Below are positions 1 to 64,000 of a stretch of 64,000 nucleotides of DNA, one piece after another. The notes below the pieces were generated by a model that saw nothing but the letters and a program-made list of their open reading frames with translations, ran no database searches and had not been told where the DNA came from. The translations under genes and the position numbers were made by a program. This DNA is from Lycocorax pyrrhopterus obiensis. Lineage: Eukaryota > Chordata > Aves > Passeriformes > Paradisaeidae. Positions within the stretch are counted from its first letter, which is position 1, and every line of letters begins with the position of its first letter. Location of the stretch: NCBI GenBank assembly GCA_014706295.1, contig JACSVZ010000009.1, forward strand, positions 34,532,268 through 34,596,267, given 5' to 3'.

Positions 1-2290
1 TGTAATTTTGTACAGTGAAACATCAGAAACACTGCATTGGAAAGGCACAGACTGCACCTGCAGGAGTTCAGCTCTAAGGGATCTGCTGACACTTCTATGC
101 AATGCAGAATAAGTCAATGCTTCAAATCTGTTTTCTCAAGTTTAAGGCTACCCACATTAGGGAAAAGTCACTTTGGCATCAACTACTGGAACTATTGATA
201 CTGAAGCAAATAAGTTTCGTGGACTGTAATTAAAAACCAAAGGAAATGGAAGTTTTAAGATTAGACAGCTATTTTATTCCATGCAAAACCATGGTATGGT
301 GATCCATCCCAAAGGCCTCTGTGAAAACAGCATGAGAGCCCATCCCGAGGCATGGCTGCCAAGGGTAAAGAAAATCACTGCATTTAAGAAACTGCATGAA
401 ATTCCCTCTGTATTCACAAATATTCAGCTTCACATGTAAAAGAGGCTTGCTGATTATAACATTAAATTTATCAACTGCGGGATCTCCATCATGATTTTTT
501 TCCATAAACATTAAGGCCTAGATCTAAAAGATGGTCCTAAGGATATTGCAGATAGGACATCTATAGGAACAAGTTTCTCTAAAGTTTACTGGCATTCCTG
601 CAGAAATGAGTAGCACCTGTAAAATAGGATTACTCAACTCTAACATGAATGCAGCGTATCATAAAAAATCCAAGACCAGCATGAGCTAAATACATACACA
701 ATTATTTGCCTGTTTACCTATAATGATATCAAGTTAAATTATGAACAAAAACCATATATTCCTTAAAAAATGAAGCAACGGAATGCTACCAAGCTACATA
801 GCTGAAAACCAGGAAAGAAAATCCTAAAATAACTTGTTTTTCCTCAGGTGTCAGAGTTCCCTAATACCACAAGACATTTGTAGACTATTTTCATCATAAA
901 ATAAAGGTCATTTCATTCTCTAGGTGAAGTAATAGGACCACAAGGGTGAATTTAGAGAGTTCATTGATCATAAACTTTTAATTCTGCAAAAATGTCACAG
1001 AAGGTACATTTTATAGATATATAGAACCTTGATTTTCTATTTAGAGGTATAGTGAAGCACCAAAATCAATCACTGCGTCTACAAAACAGTATTTTTTTAA
1101 AAACAGGGTCACAGTTGATTTTTTAACAAAATATTGTATCATCATTCTTTGGTATGCAATGAGGACCGTGGCAGGACATGCTTCCACAAACAACAGAAAA
1201 TTATTTTTCAGTGTGTAGCATTTGCATATAACAAAATTTTTTCTTTGTTGCTATCCAAGCAACATTCACAGAAAGGACCAGGTACCAAAAAAAGGGGTAT
1301 TTTCAGATAAGACCAATTGTATTTTTAGTCCAAACTCCTTTTAATTCTGGGCAATATTCAGGCACCTGAGTCAAGAAGCCTCTCATACCTGGAGATCTCT
1401 TTGGATACTGAAAGGATTAACGGCACTGGCTTACAACGCTGGAACCGAATATTCTTTTAAAAGGAGAACAGCTGTCATGGCCAGAAAAGCCTCTCACCTT
1501 TTTTTTTGACTGTTCAAACCCACAGTTTACAATAAGACTGGTTTTTTTGAGAGCCTGGAAAGACCAGGATGGGAGTTACCAAGCAGAATGAGAGATGGTC
1601 CCCAAACAAGCTGGTTCTAGAAGCAGATGAGACATCCTAAAAGGGACATCCTAAAAAGATTCTGAAACAAGGTTGGGGTTGCTGAGGAATACTGACCCCT
1701 TCTCCTCAACCAGACAGGAAAGGTGAAATTCCAGTAGTTCTGGGGGGGAATATTAAAGATCAAACGAAGAAGGAGACAAGCAGAAGAAATGTCAGGGAGC
1801 CATCTGGTGTAACAGATTTAAAAAATGAAAAAAACCAAAAAACCACTAGCTGATGCTACGGCTGTGTAATTTCCAGTTGTGCTCATTAAGTTTCAGCTAC
1901 GTGATGTTTCTGAGGTCTTATGCATCTTCGCACACTGTCTAGTAAAATTACTTACTGGAAATGAGCTCTTACCTAATAGCTTATTTGGATTATGCTAATT
2001 TTGAGGAAGAATTCTGCATACAAAATAAGGATGAAAATACAGGAAGAAAATCGCATTAATGTTTTCTACAGTGATTTTAGCCCACTTTGCTGCTAAATAT
2101 AATGTACTACAACTTATTAAAAAAACTGGGGTTTGAAACCTAATTGCCTTTTACAATTTGGAAGTCTCTGCACAGCTAGAGAACACATCAGCTCAATGAC
2201 TTTTGATCAGAACTGCTTTTGTAAATTCTGTTCTCAAGGTAAAGAATTAATAACAAAAAACCAGAAAACAACCAAAAAAATCAACCCCCA

Positions 2291-2310
2291 AACCAACCAA
2301 CCAACCAGCC
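2291..2310. repeat. (AACC)n simple repeat
   Basis: A short run of AACC units with one interruption lies within an A-rich stretch (2264-2318). Confidence 0.7.
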
Positions 2311-2829
2311 AAAAAAAGAAGCTGCAGTAACAGCTTGGATATGGCAACCATTTTCATATAATGGTAGATTACAGAAAAAATTTAAGTCCCCAAAGTAGAT
2401 GACGACTCTAGTTTGTATCATAAGCACATATGAAGCAAAATTTTTTCTTATTTATTTTGCAGATATTTTGGGTATGGAATTGCTGTGGATACAAAGTAAA
2501 GGAATGTTTTATTTTGCTTAAAATACCTTCATTAAAAAAATAATACATTATCTAATGTTATATTAATAGAACAGTAAAAACAAATGAGAAACAACAAAAT
2601 GTTTAGACTTTTGCCCACTGAAACACAACATTTTCCTCGACAGATGAGCATCCCAGTGGGTGCAGTGGTTCACCAAACCACCATTTGTATTACACAGAGT
2701 AGGATCATTTATAAATCCCAACCAGCTGATTCCAGAAAGAGCCTCCTAAGTACATAAACTCCATCCAGACAGAGCTGTAGCTCTAAGGTAAAACCCAAAA
2801 CCCATGATATTTAGACAAAACGGTCTGGA

Positions 2830-3240
2830 AATAGTTTGCATCCACAGGATGCACTGCATTCCACCGGGCCCCGGGGCAAGTGTGGGGAGAACACGAGTGG
2901 ATGTGTCCCAAGAGTGGTTAAGGGTCCTTGTGAAGCTCTGAGAACACTGGGGCTGGAGCAGGCTGCCAATATCCTGACTGGATACACCACAAAACCTAAG
3001 CTTTTCTCCCTCTTATATGGTATCATTATTTTCATGTTCATCTTTTTGTCCTCGTCCATGAAACAAAGCACTCGAGCTGAAGTGCGGGGTCGCTCCGTGT
3101 TGAGGATTCACCTCAGATAACTTCCCTGTGTCTCTCCAAGGATCAGGCAGCAAACAGCTGCTCCACTCATCACCAATTCACTCGGACTGTCTGAACTCGA
3201 CTGGGATGAAATCCTCTTCTGCATCTGTCAATAAACTCTG
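2830..3240 (+). other. GC-richer block of unknown origin with AATAAA
   Basis: This block stands out from AT-rich flanks. It has an open frame on each strand, a TATATGG-like string near 3015 and AATAAA at 3230-3235 followed by a TCTG-rich stretch. That could be the remains of an LTR or an old retrocopy, but I recognise no protein and cannot place its ends. Confidence 0.25.
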
Positions 3241-5558
3241 AAGAGTTGATATTTACTATTTCCTTTAATGCTTGAATTTGTACCAGTCTTAAACCCCTTT
3301 TCTGTGAAAAACAGGAGAGCTACTTAAAGCTATTCTCTGAGGAAGGCTCTTGATATGCTAATTCCATGGAGCAATTTCGGTTGAGATGGATTTTTGCATT
3401 AATGTAATTACCTGAAAATGCAGGTGACTTTGTTCAAGTTTACTGTGCTGATTTACATATCAAAGTCTAGATATAAAAGTTATAATGCAACCTTTGAAAA
3501 CTTATCCATTAAAAAAAGCTTAGGTTAAAATTAAGAAATTCTCAAGCTTTTTAAAACCAAATTTCGGTGACAATATTAAAGCAACACTATAAAACCAATT
3601 AACCTATTGATCAGCAGCAAATAAGGCAACAATATTTGAATATTAATGAGATAATACTGAGAAAATAACTGAACAGTTAAGCACAATAAGAAGCAAATGT
3701 TCCACAAATATAAATGAGAAGTGTCCAAGATATATTCAAACACAGTCTGTGCATTTTCCACATTCAGATTTGTAATAAAGCTTTGTCTGGCTTGGATCAA
3801 GCATTGTCACAAGGACCTACCTGCACTGAAGAGACAGGGGAACACATGGCATAAAGAAAAACATAATTTTTTCAATATCTTTGAATCAAAAAGGAAGTGA
3901 CTAAAATGTATTCTCAGATAACAGTGAAAAAAATATGAAAACCAAAAAATATTTCAGTACGTTAGGAAAATAATTCTAGGAATATTTTCTCTCTATTAAT
4001 ATAAACAGGGAGACAATGACAAATCAGCTGTGAAAATTTCAACCTCCAGACTATGAAGAACTCTGAAGGAAGCTTATGCTGAATTTTATGGACCTGTAAG
4101 AAAGATCCATTAGAGAGGCTGTGGGTCAGCAGACTGCTCTCATTGCAGAATTCATCTGCACATTATCCCAAAATAGAATGAAAATAAACAAATAACAGCA
4201 CCACCTGTATTACAACACTTTAATTTCACAAGGCTTTACAAGTTCATTATTTTCTAATAATGAACTAAGAGACCCGTGTATCAGGATTTTTTAAGCACAA
4301 ATACACACCACATTTAAATGAGAAAAACACCACAGCAGAATTATTCCACATCTTCAATATGAGTATTCTTCTGCAAAACTCAAATGACAGAGTTGACCTA
4401 CTAGAAATCCGAGGAATTATTTTGTACTTCAGGTCTACTTTACATGCACTTTCTCTCAACAAAATCCAGACCCTTCTGCTGGGCATGTCGAAGTGTTGGT
4501 TTTTAACCACTCTTACAAAGATGCCATAACAGACTCAAGGTATCTTCAGGGTCCATTGGTGTCTACATCCTGAGGCTTTTTGCCCTGCTGGTGTCAAAGG
4601 TCAGGAATGCAATTCATTTGGAGAGGAAATATCCTTGGATGGAAGGTACTCAGAAGTGGTTTCAGATGTGTATGAATTATAGATGAAAGATTGGGCTACT
4701 GATGCTACTCCTGTTTATTCTGCTGGGTGTATAAAAGCAGTCACAGGATGGAAGGTCATCACTGTTACCTCTCCTAAGTTTAAGGAAACATGGAACAGCC
4801 AGACAGGTGTTTTTTCTAACTGGATTTACTACCGGGCAAGAAAAAACTAAAACCTCTACTCTGCTATCAAATTCAACAAAGAGTAAAAAACCCAAAATCT
4901 AAATTTACAGCCTTATAGAAACACCAATGTAGAGACCACATCGTTATCTTGAATTCAGTACTATCACATCCCAGAGAATTTTGTAGAAATATTTTAGGCA
5001 AAAGGAGTAACAACCTGCATTTATTTTATTTTCAAGTAAAGACCACTTGAAATTACCCAAGCTTATAAAAATTCACATTTCTACTGTGAAGTCCAAACTT
5101 ACATTTATGTTTTTTCAAAATAAGATACCATGCAGTTCAACAAATACAGGAATAAACACTAATTGTTCTAATGTTTAAACAGACGTCATAACTTTGCCAA
5201 TATTATTGTCTATATGATCCCTGTAGAAATTAAGTTTGTGTTTAGCCTATCGCCATTGTCTGTCTTCCAAGGATCTGAAATTCATGGCTTTCTTCTTACA
5301 TAGATATTATATTCTTCCCTTTCCTCTCTTGAAATAAAGAAAATCTTGATGGTACACAGACTTTCCAAGCTTCTAATATAGTGATTATTTCTCTGTAGGA
5401 AAGTTTTTTAAATCCTGCAATTGTGTTGTCTTGGAGACTCTACCAGATCTGTCAGAGTCTTAAACAGAAAGGCTTTAGTAGCCATATATATCACTGCAAT
5501 AAAATCATTCTCAGACAGACATTTTAATTTACTAAATCAGCACATGCTATTACAGTCA

Positions 5559-64000
<58,442 letters not shown>

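Overview
The window is nuclear DNA from a vertebrate, most likely a bird. It holds an internal part of one large gene on the minus strand, and I identify that gene as LRP1B (LDL receptor-related protein 1B), a giant endocytic receptor. I could place 25 consecutive coding exons, e1 at 63586-63708 down to e25 at 5619-5860. Together they are 3,491 coding bases, or about 1,163 residues, roughly 5% of the window. Every junction I could check is in phase and no exon contains an internal stop. The first and last exons of the gene lie outside the window. The bird assignment rests on CR1 LINE tails with the avian-type 3' end, LTR-like sequences that look avian, and fairly short introns for this gene.

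Protein order, reading from high to low coordinates: the last three LDLR class A (LDLa) modules of ligand-binding cluster III (e1-e3); an EGF-like module and a calcium-binding EGF module (e3-e4); one YWTD beta-propeller with five YWTD-type strands (e5-e9); an EGF module (e10); cluster IV with twelve LDLa modules (e10-e22); an EGF and a calcium-binding EGF module (e23-e24); and the start of the last propeller with a furin-type RERR site (e25). Twelve modules in cluster IV, not eleven, together with many near-identical stretches (from memory of the human protein), separate LRP1B from LRP1 and LRP2. The LDLa modules bind ligands through calcium-caged acidic loops. The propellers and EGF modules act in acid-dependent ligand release after endocytosis.

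The rest is intron. Introns run from 186 to 11,786 bases. They contain four CR1 fragments (about 12.24, 44.1, 46.7 and 58.6 kb), two probable antisense LTRs (about 41.3-41.8 and 32.9-33.45 kb), simple repeats and homopolymers, and a few GC-richer or AT-rich homeobox-like blocks of unknown role. I see no second protein-coding gene, no RNA gene, and no promoter or terminator.

I found no previously undescribed biological system. The points most worth a second look are two GC-AG introns proved by reading phase, a duplicated two-exon LDLa unit (e16-e17 and e18-e19), a sharp peak of GC at third codon positions over e9-e11, a CR1 copy about 38 bases from a splice acceptor, an internally deleted CR1, and a 21-base tandem duplication inside a 186-base intron.
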